From assembly GCA_016208495.1 (NCBI GenBank), contig JACQXX010000040.1:21786-85785 (forward strand): 64,000 nucleotides of DNA, in the 5' to 3' direction. The stretch comes from Acidobacteriota bacterium. Lineage in GTDB: Bacteria > Acidobacteriota > Blastocatellia > Chloracidobacteriales > Chloracidobacteriaceae. The notes beneath the pieces are model-generated. The model saw nothing but the letters and a program-made list of their open reading frames with translations, had not been told where the DNA came from and did no database searches. Below are positions 63,980 to 64,000 of the stretch, piece by piece. Numbering within the stretch: position 1 is the first letter of the stretch; every line of letters starts with the position of its first letter. A program made the position numbers and the translations under genes.

Positions 63980-64000
63980 AAAAATATTCAAGCAAACTGA

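Overview
The window reads like a soil or wastewater Acidobacteriota genome, most plausibly class Blastocatellia. The indications are an 806-aa MacB/FtsX permease of the acidobacterial duplicated type, a TPR-CHAT protein beside an ECF sigma factor, a Reg_prop/Y_Y_Y hybrid sensor kinase, very large secreted multidomain proteins, and intergenic spaces filled with 7-9 bp tandem repeats. This placement is inferred from gene content only.

Left part (1-12.7 kb): a minus-strand gene cut by the window edge, an ECF42-type sigma factor with its usual DGPF/YCII partner, a nitrilase and a DUF3616 protein. Next comes a signalling cluster: an ECF sigma factor, a one-TM probable anti-sigma factor, and a convergent exported TPR-CHAT (caspase-fold) protease. 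A secreted beta-propeller protein and a macro-domain protein follow. The gaps hold TTAGTGG, GGGATGA and CCCTGTCA arrays.

Middle (12.8-24.9 kb): a locus that looks like an iteron replication origin. It has fifteen copies of a 19-bp GC-rich sequence, mostly spaced at 22 bp or about 44 bp, AT-rich tracts, a triple 11-mer and an alternating purine-pyrimidine tract, followed by a 520-aa RepA-like initiator. This suggests a plasmid or chromid origin, or an integrated one. After it come two MITE-like or dispersed repeats, the permease, an EVE-domain protein, the hybrid sensor kinase and a 1.5-kb gene-poor stretch with three inverted-repeat structures.

Right part (24.9-64 kb): two giant plus-strand genes. 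The first encodes a 5162-aa exported protein with carboxypeptidase-regulatory-like, Big_5-like and seven LamG units. The second encodes a 6355-aa exported RHS/YD-repeat polymorphic toxin with eleven Ig-like repeats, a Hint domain and an HNH-like toxin tip. Behind it lie an IS982-like transposase remnant, a roughly 97-bp MITE-like element, a DUF4279-like probable immunity gene, and a 5'-truncated second copy of the RHS C-terminal third. That copy carries a different tip, probably a PD-(D/E)XK-type nuclease. This is the layout of a polymorphic toxin with a silent replacement cassette.

No tRNA, rRNA or CRISPR array was seen. All function calls come from reading translated sequence without database searches.
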